64,000 nucleotides of DNA from Aliivibrio salmonicida LFI1238 (GTDB lineage Bacteria; Pseudomonadota; Gammaproteobacteria; Enterobacterales; Vibrionaceae): positions 2,170,001 through 2,234,000 of the forward strand of contig NC_011312.1 of the NCBI RefSeq assembly GCF_000196495.1. The letters run 5' to 3'. The position numbers and the translations under genes are program-made. The notes beneath the pieces are model-generated. The model was given only the letters and a program-made list of their open reading frames with translations, was not told where the DNA came from and did not search any database. Of the stretch, positions 45,406 through 54,493 are shown piece by piece (positions within the stretch are counted from its first letter, which is position 1; each line of letters starts with the position of its first letter).

Positions 45406-46650
45406 TTGAGAGTACACTATAGCCTTTACGGGCGCATGCTGTTACTGCAAGCGCTTTACGTGGCATACAAACAAGTGAGAAAGAATGGAGGTGCAGCTGG
45501 TATTGACGGGCAGCGTATCGATGATTTCACACAAAATTTGGAAGTAGAGCTCAGAAAATTATTACTTGAACTACAAGAAAAGCGCTATCAAGCGCGCCCC
45601 GTAAAACGAGTTGAGATCGCCAAAGACGATGGCGGTATCAGGTTATTGGGGATCCCTACAGTTCGAGACCGAATTGTTCAACAATGTTTAACGAATATAA
45701 TGACTCCCATATTTGACCCAAACTTTCATCCATCCAGTTATGGATATCGGGTTGGGCGAAGCTGTCATCAAGCCATCAGCAAAGCTACGCTCTTTATACG
45801 TAAATATAATAAGCAGCATGTTGTTGACATGGATCTGTCTAAATGCTTTGACATGCTTGACCACGATCTGATCATCAAGTTCGTGCGAAAACGCATCGTG
45901 GACGGCAGTATCTTAGGCTTGATCCGTCAATTTCTAAAAAGTGGAGTCATGATTGGTGAAAATTGGCAGAATAGTGTAATAGGCAGTCCACTACTTGCTA
46001 ATATCTACTTAGATGAATTCGATCAAGAAATGATGAGGCGTAAGCATCGAATAGTGCGATACGCGGATGACATTTTGATATTCTGCACCTCGAAAAAGGG
46101 AGCAGAGAATGCATTAAAAGTAGCTAGCCATATTTTAGAAGTAACGCTAAAACTTAAAGTGAATGAGCGGAAAACCCATATAGCACATAGCGATACAGGT
46201 ATTAAATTCTTGGGAGTGGAAATTTTCACAAATTACACGGCAATTCAAGAAAAGAAGCTTAAAACCTTAAAAGCGAAAGTAAGACAACTCACCAAGCGTA
46301 ATGGAGGAGTGAATTTAGCGAGAGTGCTAAAGCAACTGAATCCAGTGCTCAGAGGGTTTGTAAACTACTTCAAAATAGCCAATATTACGAGCACACTGAA
46401 AAGCCTTGCGGCTTGGATAAGGCGCAGATTGCGAGCGGTACAAATGAGTTTGTGGAAGAAGCCGTGCAGATTGCATCGTCGTCTTAAGCAACTAAAGTAC
46501 AAACCGCCATTTAAGTCCATAAAAATGAACTCATGGCGAAACAGTGCGAGTCCGTTAGCAAGCTATGCGATGCCTAATCAGTGTTTCAAAAGTCTAGGCT
46601 TGTATTCAATAGATGAAGTTAAAACAGGTGTACTCGCTTCTTTTTATTAA
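45406..46650 (+). CDS. Group II intron reverse transcriptase/maturase, defective
   Basis: About 414 residues, starting at TTG. It has RT blocks AAGIDGQRIDDF, RLLGIPTVRDRIVQQ, DMDLSKCFDMLDHDLI and the catalytic YADD (IVRYADDILIF), then the maturase X domain (LNPVLRGFVNYF) and MNSWRNSASPLASYAM. The conserved PQG block normally found between the WQNS region and SPLLANIYL is missing: the sequence reads WQNSVIGSPLLANIYL. An in-frame loss of about 6-9 residues is likely, and polymerase activity should be impaired. Confidence 0.85.
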   Translation: MRVHYSLYGRMLLLQALYVAYKQVRKNGGAAGIDGQRIDDFTQNLEVELRKLLLELQEKRYQARPVKRVEIAKDDGGIRLLGIPTVRDRIVQQCLTNIMTPIFDPNFHPSSYGYRVGRSCHQAISKATLFIRKYNKQHVVDMDLSKCFDMLDHDLIIKFVRKRIVDGSILGLIRQFLKSGVMIGENWQNSVIGSPLLANIYLDEFDQEMMRRKHRIVRYADDILIFCTSKKGAENALKVASHILEVTLKLKVNERKTHIAHSDTGIKFLGVEIFTNYTAIQEKKLKTLKAKVRQLTKRNGGVNLARVLKQLNPVLRGFVNYFKIANITSTLKSLAAWIRRRLRAVQMSLWKKPCRLHRRLKQLKYKPPFKSIKMNSWRNSASPLASYAMPNQCFKSLGLYSIDEVKTGVLASFY

Positions 46651-46667
46651 GAAATAGTAAATTGCAG

Positions 46668-46736
46668 GAGCCGTATACGAGGTCCGTACGTACGGTTCTG
46701 TGAGAGGGATGAGGCAAAAGCCTCACCCTACTCGAT
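46668..46736 (+). ncRNA. Group II intron domains V and VI
   Basis: The catalytic domain V hairpin (GAGCCGTA...TACGGTTC) is followed by domain VI with an A-rich loop (GAGGC-AAAA-GCCTC). These are the most conserved parts of the ribozyme and look intact. Confidence 0.8.
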
Positions 46737-46771
46737 GATCTTATTCTTTTTGTATTAATTAATGTTATCGC

Positions 46772-46803
46772 TTGACCTTAGAGTTAACTCTAAGGTTTAT
46801 AGT
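46772..46803 (+). promoter_or_regulatory. MerR-type (ZntR-like) zntA promoter
   Basis: -35 TTGACC (46772-46777) and -10 TATAGT (46798-46803) are 20 bases apart, the over-long spacing that MerR-family activators correct. Between them lies the perfect dyad CCTTAGAGTTAACTCTAAGG (46776-46795). It is close to the E. coli zntA operator in layout. Confidence 0.85.
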
Positions 46804-46848
46804 GACTGTAATAGTTAATAATACCTAACAGTAAGAAAGGATATTCTC

Positions 46849-49170
46849 ATGTGTACATCTCATAAAACACTCGATCTCAACACCAAGCAACACAATCACG
46901 ATCACAAACATAACCCTTCAAGCTCATGTTGTGCCGCACCAAAAATCACAAGCATTAAAGCGGAATCGGCAGTGTCTGATTGCTGTAGCTCAGTTGATAA
47001 GTCAAGTGACAGTGATTCTTGTTGTGGTTCGGATTCTGGAGAATCAGACCCCTTAGTTGTCATTCCTGCAATAAGTACTTTTTCTCGCAGTTGGCTGATT
47101 GCTGACATGGATTGCCCAAGTTGTGCTGCTAAATTAAAAAAAGCGATTCTTGCCATTCCAGAAGTGACGGACGCTAACGTTATCTTTGCAACAGAGAAAC
47201 TGACGGTAAGAACGAATAACGAAGCGGCGTTTGAGCGAGTGATTAGTGTCGCGAAAACCACGGGTTTTCCATTATCTGACATGGGGTCAAAAAACGCATC
47301 AGAAAGTGATGCACAACCATTTTGGCGTAAGAATATTTTATTGATCATCCTTGTTGCCTTTTTAGTCATTGCGACAGGTATTAATTTAGTTAACAAAGAA
47401 CTCGGGACCATTGCATTCACGGTTGCTGGTTTATTTGGCCTTATTCCAATTGGTAAAAAAGCGATTCGTTTAGCGATCAATGGCTCTCCATTTTCGATAG
47501 AAACGTTAATGACAGTTGCTGCTATTGGTGCTGTGTATTTAGGTGAAACGGTTGAAGCCGCCATGGTTATCTTATTGTTTATGTTAGGTGAACAATTAGA
47601 AGGCTATGCGTCAGCGAAAGCTCGTAGTGGCGTAAAAGCGTTAATGGACTTAGTGCCAGATACAGCGCTACGCATCAATAAAGATGGCACTAAAGAAGAG
47701 GTTTCGGCTTCCGATCTGAAAGTAGGAGACAGAGTTCAAGTTTCCCCAGGTGATCGTTTAGCTGCCGATGCAATATTAGCGTCAGAGTTTGCTTCTTTTG
47801 ATGAAAGCGCCTTAACGGGAGAGTCTGTTCCTGTTGATAAAAAGACGGGTGATGTATTAATGGCAGGGTCGATTGTTAATGACCGTGTGATTGAAATCGA
47901 GATAACGTCAGCTCAAGGTGAAAACGCGATTGATCGTATCTTACATTTGATTGAAGAAGCGGAATCCCGTAAAGCACCGTTAGAGCGTTTTCTTGATAAA
48001 TTCAGCCGTTGGTACACACCAGCAATGATGCTGTTATCACTACTCGTTATTATTATTCCACCACTGATGTTTGGTCAATCATGGGATACGTGGATTTACC
48101 GTGGTTTAGCAATGCTACTTATCGCTTGTCCGTGTGCGTTAGTGATATCAACACCCGCAGCTATAACTTCTGGTTTGGCAACGGCAGCTAAAAGAGGGGC
48201 GTTAATTAAAGGTGGCGCAGCATTAGAAGAGCTAGGCCATATTAAAAATATCGCGTTTGATAAGACAGGTACCTTAACGCAAGGTAAGCCAGTTCTCACT
48301 GATATTCGAGTACTTGTTGAGACAGAAACTGAAGACAGTATATTATTGCAATCAGCCGCGGTAGAGATGGGGTCGTCACATCCATTAGCAAAAGCTGTGG
48401 TAATAAAAGCACAAGAACAAGGCCTGATGGTTATTGAAGCGGATGATCGTGAAACGGTTGTAGGTAAAGGGATAAAAGGGATCGTTGATGAAAAACGAAT
48501 CGCACTTTATGCGCCTCAACAATTTGATGGAGAAGTTACTTCTGAAGCCGAGAGCCAAATCGCGTTTCTAGAAGAGCAAGGAAAAACGGTTGTTTTAGTG
48601 CTAGTAAATGATCAAATATCTGGTTTATTAGCGTGGAGAGATGAATTACGTCCTGATGCGAAAATTGCAGTTCAGAAGTTAGTTGCACTCGGCATTACAC
48701 CCATCATGTTAACGGGTGATAATGAACGTGCTGCCAAAGCGATTGCTGCAGAGCTGAATATTGACTATAAAGCGGGTTTATTACCGTCAGACAAAGTGAA
48801 ATACGTTGAGCAGCTAACAGCAAAAGCAAAAACGGCAATGGTCGGTGATGGTATTAATGATGCGCCAGCAATGAAAACGGCCTCTATTGGTATCGCGATG
48901 GGCGGGGGAACGGATGTTGCTCTAGAAACTGCTGATGCGGCATTAACTCATAATCGATTAGAAGAACTTGCACCAATGGTTGCGCTGTCAAAAGCAACGC
49001 TAAGTAATATTCGCCAGAACATTACGCTAGCGCTAGGATTAAAATCCATATTCTTAGTGACAAGCTTGTTTGGTATTACTGGCCTATGGGTTGCAGTTCT
49101 TGCTGATAGTGGAGCAACGGCATTAGTTACATTAAATGCACTGCGTCTATTACGCTTTAAAGAAAAATAA
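46849..49170 (+). CDS. zntA: Zn2+/Cd2+/Pb2+-exporting P-type ATPase ZntA
   Basis: The 773-residue P1B ATPase exports divalent soft metals. It has a Cys/His-rich N-terminal tail with three CC pairs (SSCCAAP, DCCSS, SCCGS) and HNHDHKH, an HMA domain with DMDCPSC, the transmembrane CPC motif (ACPCALVIS), phosphorylation site DKTGTLTQ, HP motif SSHPLA and hinge GDGINDAP. The promoter fits control by ZntR. The gene behind is convergent and separated by a terminator. Confidence 0.94.
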   Translation: MCTSHKTLDLNTKQHNHDHKHNPSSSCCAAPKITSIKAESAVSDCCSSVDKSSDSDSCCGSDSGESDPLVVIPAISTFSRSWLIADMDCPSCAAKLKKAILAIPEVTDANVIFATEKLTVRTNNEAAFERVISVAKTTGFPLSDMGSKNASESDAQPFWRKNILLIILVAFLVIATGINLVNKELGTIAFTVAGLFGLIPIGKKAIRLAINGSPFSIETLMTVAAIGAVYLGETVEAAMVILLFMLGEQLEGYASAKARSGVKALMDLVPDTALRINKDGTKEEVSASDLKVGDRVQVSPGDRLAADAILASEFASFDESALTGESVPVDKKTGDVLMAGSIVNDRVIEIEITSAQGENAIDRILHLIEEAESRKAPLERFLDKFSRWYTPAMMLLSLLVIIIPPLMFGQSWDTWIYRGLAMLLIACPCALVISTPAAITSGLATAAKRGALIKGGAALEELGHIKNIAFDKTGTLTQGKPVLTDIRVLVETETEDSILLQSAAVEMGSSHPLAKAVVIKAQEQGLMVIEADDRETVVGKGIKGIVDEKRIALYAPQQFDGEVTSEAESQIAFLEEQGKTVVLVLVNDQISGLLAWRDELRPDAKIAVQKLVALGITPIMLTGDNERAAKAIAAELNIDYKAGLLPSDKVKYVEQLTAKAKTAMVGDGINDAPAMKTASIGIAMGGGTDVALETADAALTHNRLEELAPMVALSKATLSNIRQNITLALGLKSIFLVTSLFGITGLWVAVLADSGATALVTLNALRLLRFKEK

Positions 49171-49192
49171 AGGTAGGATACCGTAAAAATAA

Positions 49193-49229
49193 AACCGCCA
49201 TTTTATTTTTTTAAGATGGCGATTTTTTG
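49193..49229. terminator. Bidirectional terminator zntA / HD-GYP gene
   Basis: CGCCATTTTA/TAAGATGGCG stem with six T on the plus side and A/T-rich complement on the other. Confidence 0.75.
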
Positions 49230-49230
49230 T

Positions 49231-51753
49231 TTATGAATTTGCAAGAGTAAGATAAGTCGACACATCAATCTCATCAATTTGCTCTGGTTTTAAAAATCTG
49301 TTGGCGTACTCAAGGTAAACGTCATCTTCTAAAAATAGTTGGAATATCTCTTTATCTATATGTTGATTTTTTGCCATGAAAGCCAATATTTTTAATGATT
49401 CAGACAGTGTTTTTGGCGTTTTATAAGGGCGATCACTGGCGGTAAGCGCTTCAAAAATATCAGCAATAGCCATCATCCTTGCGGTGACGGGGAGCTCTGA
49501 TGCCGGAACCGCATAAGGATAGCCTTTGCCTGACATTTGTTCATGGTGCCCACCTGCAATTATAGGGATGTTTTTTAAGTGCTCAGGATAAGGAAGGGCT
49601 TCAAGCATGGTGATGGTTTGAATAATATGATCATTTATTAAGAAGCGTTCTTCGTTCGTAAGGGTGCCGCGCGGTGCTGATAGATTATAAACTTCTCCGA
49701 AATTAAATTTAAACTCAAATGGCTGGAGTGCAAATCGCGTATCGGTTGCTTTGTTTATATCCCACGGTATTTGTTGGCTGTGGTTATCCTGTAAAATGAG
49801 TTCGACAGAGGGGGTTACTTTCTCATCATCAGAAAGACGTTGAGTTTCTTCCCACGATAGTCCAAGTTGTTTGTCTAAGGTTCTCACAAAATTTCTTTGT
49901 GCTATTTGTTGTAGTCTATGTTGATTTTCTTCACTGAAGAATTCATTACCAAGATTGGACTCCGCAATAAAAGAAAACTCATTGTCTAATTGAGCGATCG
50001 TATCATGGTAGTTCCGCTCTAATTCTGGCGTATTCTCTTTATGTTCAATAATTGTTTTTAAATAAAGGATTTCGGCGTCTCGTTTTAGTATTTCAAATCG
50101 AGTGCGGATTTCATGAATACGGTTAGTAAACATGTCGAGTTTGGTTGCCTTATCTATAACATGATCTGCGGTGGTTAGTTTCCCACAATCGTGTAGCCAA
50201 GAAGCAAGGTACAACTCTTCCCATTCAGGTTCACTTAGTGAAAATGCTTTCCATTGAGTTTGATTTTTTTGTGCGGCACTTGCTAGCATTAATGTTAATT
50301 CAGGCACTCGTTGACAATGGCCTGCGGTATGAGGAGATTTTGCATCAATGGCGGAGGCAATCGATTTAGTAAAAGAAAGTAAAAGGGCTTTTTGCTGTTC
50401 TAGAAGTTTATGTTTATCAATGGATACTGCGATTATTTGCACTAAACGTTCAATAAATAATAGTCGGTATTTAGGGACAGTATGATTAAGTGGAACTTCA
50501 ATGACTAGGCAGCCAATGAGCTTTTTCTTATCATTATGTAAATTGAAGTAATGTACAGAGGCTTCACAGTAATAAGATTGATCTTCATTCTTGATAGGGA
50601 GCTTTTTCTTACCTTCGATACTGCTTAATGTATTTTCGTTATCAGTGATATAAAGATAACTGTGTCCTGTCGTAATCTTATGGATTTTTTTATCAACAAT
50701 CGCACCTAATTGAAATAAATTACCGCTTTTTGCAATGATAAAAACTATTTTTAAAATATCATCAATAGTTTGAACCATCGTTTCAAGCGTGCTGCTGAGG
50801 TTATGAATTTCTTTAACAATTGAATCTTGCTTTTTCTGTTGATTAAATTGGAAGTGATTTATTTTTTGCGCGTTTTTAAGCAGTGTAACTAATCGATTTG
50901 ATATGTAAGAAGAGGATAGAAATATAATCAATATCGCGAGAAATATGTAGGCGATGACATTCAAAAACAAATCATTAGATATAGTATTAAAGTTATGATT
51001 AATAACACTTTCAGGGATGAGAGACACAAAATACAGAGAGCTACGATTTAATTTGTGGACAAAAGCTGTGTAGGTAGAGCCATCTAGAGACACGGTCTCA
51101 TGCTCATCATGTAGTACACCTTGCAGTTGCGAATAAGATAAAGGCGTAGGGACATGGTCAGAGTAAATTATTTCTCTTAACTGGTAATCATAAAGATAAA
51201 ATCCGACATTTCTTTTATTTACAAGTTCGTGGTCTGTGGTTTCAAAAAAAATGGCGGTTGAAATTTGTAAAATAATTTTGAGATTCGTATTTTTAGAGCG
51301 ACTTAAATATAGATATTCATTATTAAAGGTATATGTTTTATTTGTTTTCCACATCTCCTCCAATGATAATCTAGTTGCATATTCTGCTTCGATGGTTCCG
51401 TTAATGTTTTTTAAATTAATACCATTATTTTCAATGTCATAGATATATACATTAGTTAATGCAGGAGAGTGAGAAAAAGCAGAAGACATAAAGTTGATTA
51501 GTGATGGTGGGATATTATTAATATCCAATGAGCTTATATCAGAGATTTCTTCTGCTAATGCGTCTATTTGGTATATGGTGAAGTTTACATTATTACTGAT
51601 GATTTGCTGGTGAAGCTCGGCAACATCAGCGATATGTTCACTTGATAGCTTTGTGACAGCGCTTTTTATATTTGTATATAAATGTGCTGAAAACAGGATG
51701 AAAATAGTCGCAAAAATAATGAATAAGTACGTTTTTAATGAAATCCGTTTCAT
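49231..51753 (-). CDS. Membrane sensor with HD-GYP cyclic-di-GMP phosphodiesterase domain
   Basis: The 840-residue protein has a TM helix at 8-25, a periplasmic sensory region at ~26-265 (double-Cache-like: VYIYDIEN, VGFYLYDY), a second TM at ~270-290, a GAF-like region at ~340-460, and an HD-GYP domain at ~470-810. Catalytic features are present: HTAGHCQRV, HDCGK, GGHHEQMSGKGYPY. About 190 residues are inserted between HDCGK and GGHHE, as in several Vibrio HD-GYPs. Likely degrades cyclic-di-GMP. Divergent from a broken secretion ABC gene. Confidence 0.88.
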   Translation of the reverse strand: MKRISLKTYLFIIFATIFILFSAHLYTNIKSAVTKLSSEHIADVAELHQQIISNNVNFTIYQIDALAEEISDISSLDINNIPPSLINFMSSAFSHSPALTNVYIYDIENNGINLKNINGTIEAEYATRLSLEEMWKTNKTYTFNNEYLYLSRSKNTNLKIILQISTAIFFETTDHELVNKRNVGFYLYDYQLREIIYSDHVPTPLSYSQLQGVLHDEHETVSLDGSTYTAFVHKLNRSSLYFVSLIPESVINHNFNTISNDLFLNVIAYIFLAILIIFLSSSYISNRLVTLLKNAQKINHFQFNQQKKQDSIVKEIHNLSSTLETMVQTIDDILKIVFIIAKSGNLFQLGAIVDKKIHKITTGHSYLYITDNENTLSSIEGKKKLPIKNEDQSYYCEASVHYFNLHNDKKKLIGCLVIEVPLNHTVPKYRLLFIERLVQIIAVSIDKHKLLEQQKALLLSFTKSIASAIDAKSPHTAGHCQRVPELTLMLASAAQKNQTQWKAFSLSEPEWEELYLASWLHDCGKLTTADHVIDKATKLDMFTNRIHEIRTRFEILKRDAEILYLKTIIEHKENTPELERNYHDTIAQLDNEFSFIAESNLGNEFFSEENQHRLQQIAQRNFVRTLDKQLGLSWEETQRLSDDEKVTPSVELILQDNHSQQIPWDINKATDTRFALQPFEFKFNFGEVYNLSAPRGTLTNEERFLINDHIIQTITMLEALPYPEHLKNIPIIAGGHHEQMSGKGYPYAVPASELPVTARMMAIADIFEALTASDRPYKTPKTLSESLKILAFMAKNQHIDKEIFQLFLEDDVYLEYANRFLKPEQIDEIDVSTYLTLANS

Positions 51754-51888
51754 TGCACCCTCGTGAAAATATGTGATATCTAACCTTTAACCTAGTGCAT
51801 AAAAACAATAAAACCAATTATTTACTTGATAATTAATGATTCTTGTCCAAGACTTGATCTATGCATAATTATTATTAGGTGACTATAA

Positions 51889-52474
51889 ATGGATTTGTTG
51901 TCTTCTTACCGCTCCAATCAAAAAAGAACAATGCTGCGGGTTTTACCTTCATCGTTGCTTATTAATATCTTATCGTTATCAATCCCTCTCGTTGTACTAC
52001 AAATTTACGATCGAATCTTACCAAATCAAAGTTATGGTACTGCGGTACTGCTTCTTAGTGGTGCTAGTATTGCTATTTTAATCGATGCTTTTCTTCGTTT
52101 TGTTCGTTCTTGGATACTAGCCGCCGCCTCAATAAATACCGAAACGAAGATGTATTCTTATATTTTACATCAACTGACTGAACTGCCTGCTAAACAATTA
52201 TTGAGTTTAAAGCCTGGCCATCTTCAAGAGGGGCTGAAAGGGATCTCTTCAATTAAAGAGTTCTATTCTGGTGGTTTGTTGAGTGGGCTCATTGATGTGC
52301 CCTTTGTGCTTATTTTCCTTTCATTAGTTGCTTATGTGGGAGGGGAGCTTGTTCTTATTCCGATTATTGTTTGGATTATTGCGGCGGTGTTTGTTTGTTT
52401 GTTTTCGAATAAATCATATCAGCATGCTAAGACTGCAGCAGGAAGTGAAATCAGTCGGATGAATTTTTTAGTTA
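51889..52474 (+). pseudogene. Type I secretion ABC transporter, truncated by IS982
   Basis: About 195 residues remain of a LapB/RtxB-type exporter: the first membrane helices (INILSLSIPLVVLQIYDRILPNQSYGTAVLL) and part of the exporter domain. The frame runs into IS982 copy 2 and ends in NLNSG. The rest, including the nucleotide-binding domain (~500 residues missing), is not found on the other side of the IS. The secretion system is therefore not functional from this locus. Confidence 0.88.
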
Positions 52475-53475
52475 ACCTGAATTCTGGATAAAACATGCTT
52501 TAAGCGAGGATTAGTTCAAATTCACATTCTGATAGCTTAATTCGTGGCTTTTGTTTTTTTAAACAATAAGCCACAACGCCTGAAATTACATTTAGCATGA
52601 AACCAGTCACGCTACGATGACGGCTATGTTCAATTTGAGAGATATTCTTCAATTGGTCATTTATCGTTTCGATAATGTATCTCTTTGATAACATAGCCTT
52701 ATCAAAAGCACTTATCTCTTTTGCTTTCATGTTTTTTCGCGAGGTAGTCACTAAATCGACATCAGAGTTCTTTAAGCTCTCACTCAACTTTTTACCTATG
52801 TACCCTTTATCAGCGTACAATTTCCCCGAGAGTTCTTTGCATAAATCAGGTACAGGAGTCCTATCATTTACATTGCCAGCTGTGATTTTCAGCGAAATAA
52901 TTTCTCCAAGATGGTTAATCAATAAATGAAGTTTGAAGCCGAAAAACCATCCCATGGTACCTTTTCCTCTTTTCGCAACACCATCAAAGACTTTATGGCG
53001 AGGAATTCGAATGTTATGGCATACTTTAAGACTCGTGGAGTCAACAAAAGCAATGCCAGTCGGCTTACCTTTGATAGATTGAAAATAGGCACACATTGGG
53101 GCGATTAGGCTAGGCATTTTGCTCACAAATCGAGTGTAGCTAAGTAAATTTGGAAAGTATCCTTTCCAATATTGATGAACTAACCCGATATAGAAGTTCT
53201 TGAAATCTCTATGATTTGATTGATGAAAAGCGATGACAATAGTCATACATTCACTAGTAGACATTACTGACTGACGTTTTCTTTTTCTCTCACTAGCCTC
53301 AACAAGGTATTTTTCCCATTGAGATAAGAATTGATAACAAAAATCATCGACATCACAAAATATATCAACTAATTTATTCATCTTGCCCACCTTTTAAAAT
53401 ACGTTCAAATAATTCTTGGTCGAAAGATCTGATCGTTAGGTGGGCAATTAGTTCAGCCTTATCCAGAATTCAGGT
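52475..53475 (-). mobile_element. IS982-family insertion sequence, copy 2
   Basis: Same 1,001 bases and orientation as copy 1, with the same terminal repeats. The flanks (left ...TTAGTTA, right TAGATAG...) show no target duplication, and the genes on either side are unrelated. Confidence 0.93.
52500..53390 (-). CDS. IS982-family transposase (copy 2)
   Basis: 296 residues, identical in translation to the copy at 27997-28887, with all catalytic residues present (VDST, ADKGYI, IETIND). Presumably active. Confidence 0.93.
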   Translation of the reverse strand: MGKMNKLVDIFCDVDDFCYQFLSQWEKYLVEASERKRKRQSVMSTSECMTIVIAFHQSNHRDFKNFYIGLVHQYWKGYFPNLLSYTRFVSKMPSLIAPMCAYFQSIKGKPTGIAFVDSTSLKVCHNIRIPRHKVFDGVAKRGKGTMGWFFGFKLHLLINHLGEIISLKITAGNVNDRTPVPDLCKELSGKLYADKGYIGKKLSESLKNSDVDLVTTSRKNMKAKEISAFDKAMLSKRYIIETINDQLKNISQIEHSRHRSVTGFMLNVISGVVAYCLKKQKPRIKLSECEFELILA

Positions 53476-53483
53476 TAGATAGT

Positions 53484-53506
53484 AAAAAACCGCAGGGAAT
53501 GCGGCT
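53484..53506 (-). terminator. Orphan terminator next to IS982 copy 2
   Basis: CCGCAGGGAATGCGG hairpin with six T on the minus strand. No intact minus-strand gene lies before it (53507-53700 holds only a ~36-codon stub ending in NHNISPT), so it may belong to a deleted gene. Confidence 0.65.
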
Positions 53507-53704
53507 GATGTTATGTCGGTGAGATATTGTGGTTATTGTATTTGTCTTTTGGTTCTTGGCTCGTTATTGGACAAAAACGCATTTCAAGTTGACCTAGTGA
53601 GAGTACAAAAATGGCATAGAATTACTGCCTTTATCAACTAAATCTCTACTACGCACTCCCTTGATAGTGATACAATCTCCGCATCTGAATTACCGAGAAA
53701 CTCT

Positions 53705-54043
53705 ATGTTTATTCATCATGTTAACGACATCGACTGGCTGGTGATTACCGCTTTTGAAGAACTGAAAACGATGTTTATCGAAGAAGCGGGTGCGATCCCT
53801 TCTTGCTTCTCTACCGCCAGCGAATTGAGCCTGATTGATCAAGCCAAGCGTACTTATGGATATTTGCCCACACTCAGCGGCGTAATCACCGATACTGGCA
53901 CTTTTCAAAGCCAAAATAATGAAGAAGATTTGAACCCACAGCTTGCCTGTCTAGTTGAGGGACGTGGTCGAATATTTATCTATCACGGCGGCTTTGTCGC
54001 TTTTGTGGATGACGAGCAAACCTTTATTACCCGAATGGACTGA
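53705..54043 (+). CDS. Conserved-looking small protein, unknown
   Basis: The 112-residue soluble protein is acidic, without signal peptide or membrane span, with an alpha/beta pattern (VNDIDWLVITAFEELKTMF; GRIFIYHGGFVAFVDDEQTF). GAGA lies nine bases before the ATG. I do not recognise a family. It is followed by two strong stem-loops, which suggests a real transcription unit. Confidence 0.65.
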   Translation: MFIHHVNDIDWLVITAFEELKTMFIEEAGAIPSCFSTASELSLIDQAKRTYGYLPTLSGVITDTGTFQSQNNEEDLNPQLACLVEGRGRIFIYHGGFVAFVDDEQTFITRMD

Positions 54044-54071
54044 AAATAGCGGTATTCTTAGACTTAAGTAA

Positions 54072-54143
54072 GCTAATGTCAGCCCTGACACAGAGGGCTG
54101 ACATTAGCCTTCAGGCTTTATATCAAACTCGTCATATAAAGCC
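54072..54143. repeat. Two adjacent perfect stem-loops
   Basis: GCTAATGTCAGCCCT and its 15-bp complement (54072-54086, 54094-54108), then GGCTTTATAT/ATATAAAGCC (54114-54123, 54134-54143). There is no T-run after either. They lie between convergent genes. Confidence 0.85.
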
Positions 54144-54187
54144 TTAGCTCCCCGCCACAAACTCGATTCACTTTACTTTGATGACCG

Positions 54188-54493
54188 TTACTTGCGATCT
54201 TTCTGCGTATCGTAACTGATGTGCTTATCTACGTTCTTTAGTTCAACCCCAACCTTATTAAACGCCTTTTGGATAGTTGTTGATACATGAAGCGGGTCTT
54301 CTCCCATTAAAAAGTTTGTTCTATCTTGATCCGTTTCAAATACGCAGACGATTTTTAAGCTCTGTGGAAAAGAAGAGTATTTGACCGTATGAGTCACCCA
54401 AAGGAAACCCTCGTAGCCTTTTAACGTATCTTCACAAACTTCGGTTAACACCTCTCTAATTTGATTTTCGATCTTCTTATCTGATTTACGCAT
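54188..54493 (-). CDS. Small conserved protein often labelled Fis-family
   Basis: 101 residues starting RKSDKKIENQIREVLTEVCE and ending with KHISYDTQKDRK. Similar proteins in Vibrio and Shewanella are often listed as Fis-family regulators, but I see no Fis-type helix-turn-helix, so that label is doubtful. Soluble, no signal peptide. Function unknown. Confidence 0.72.
   Translation of the reverse strand: MRKSDKKIENQIREVLTEVCEDTLKGYEGFLWVTHTVKYSSFPQSLKIVCVFETDQDRTNFLMGEDPLHVSTTIQKAFNKVGVELKNVDKHISYDTQKDRK

Larger units (their letters stand above)
44639..46736 (+). mobile_element. Group II intron, probably class C
   Basis: A structured non-coding 5' region (44639-45405; starts GTTTGCCCAGC with the stem GTTTGCC/GGCAAAC) precedes a reverse transcriptase/maturase gene. 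At the 3' end lie domain V (GAGCCGTATACGAGGTCCGT) and domain VI (GAGGGATGAGGC/GCCTCACCCTAC). Insertion right after a Rho-independent terminator is the habit of class C introns. Ends are placed by structure and are accurate to a few bases. Confidence 0.85.

Noticed and set aside
46902..47564. 220-codon frame opposite zntA
   Set aside because: Antisense shadow of a well-conserved ATPase; no ribosome site or family match.
54188..54493. Fis-family regulator
   Set aside because: Common database label for similar proteins, but no Fis-type helix-turn-helix is visible.
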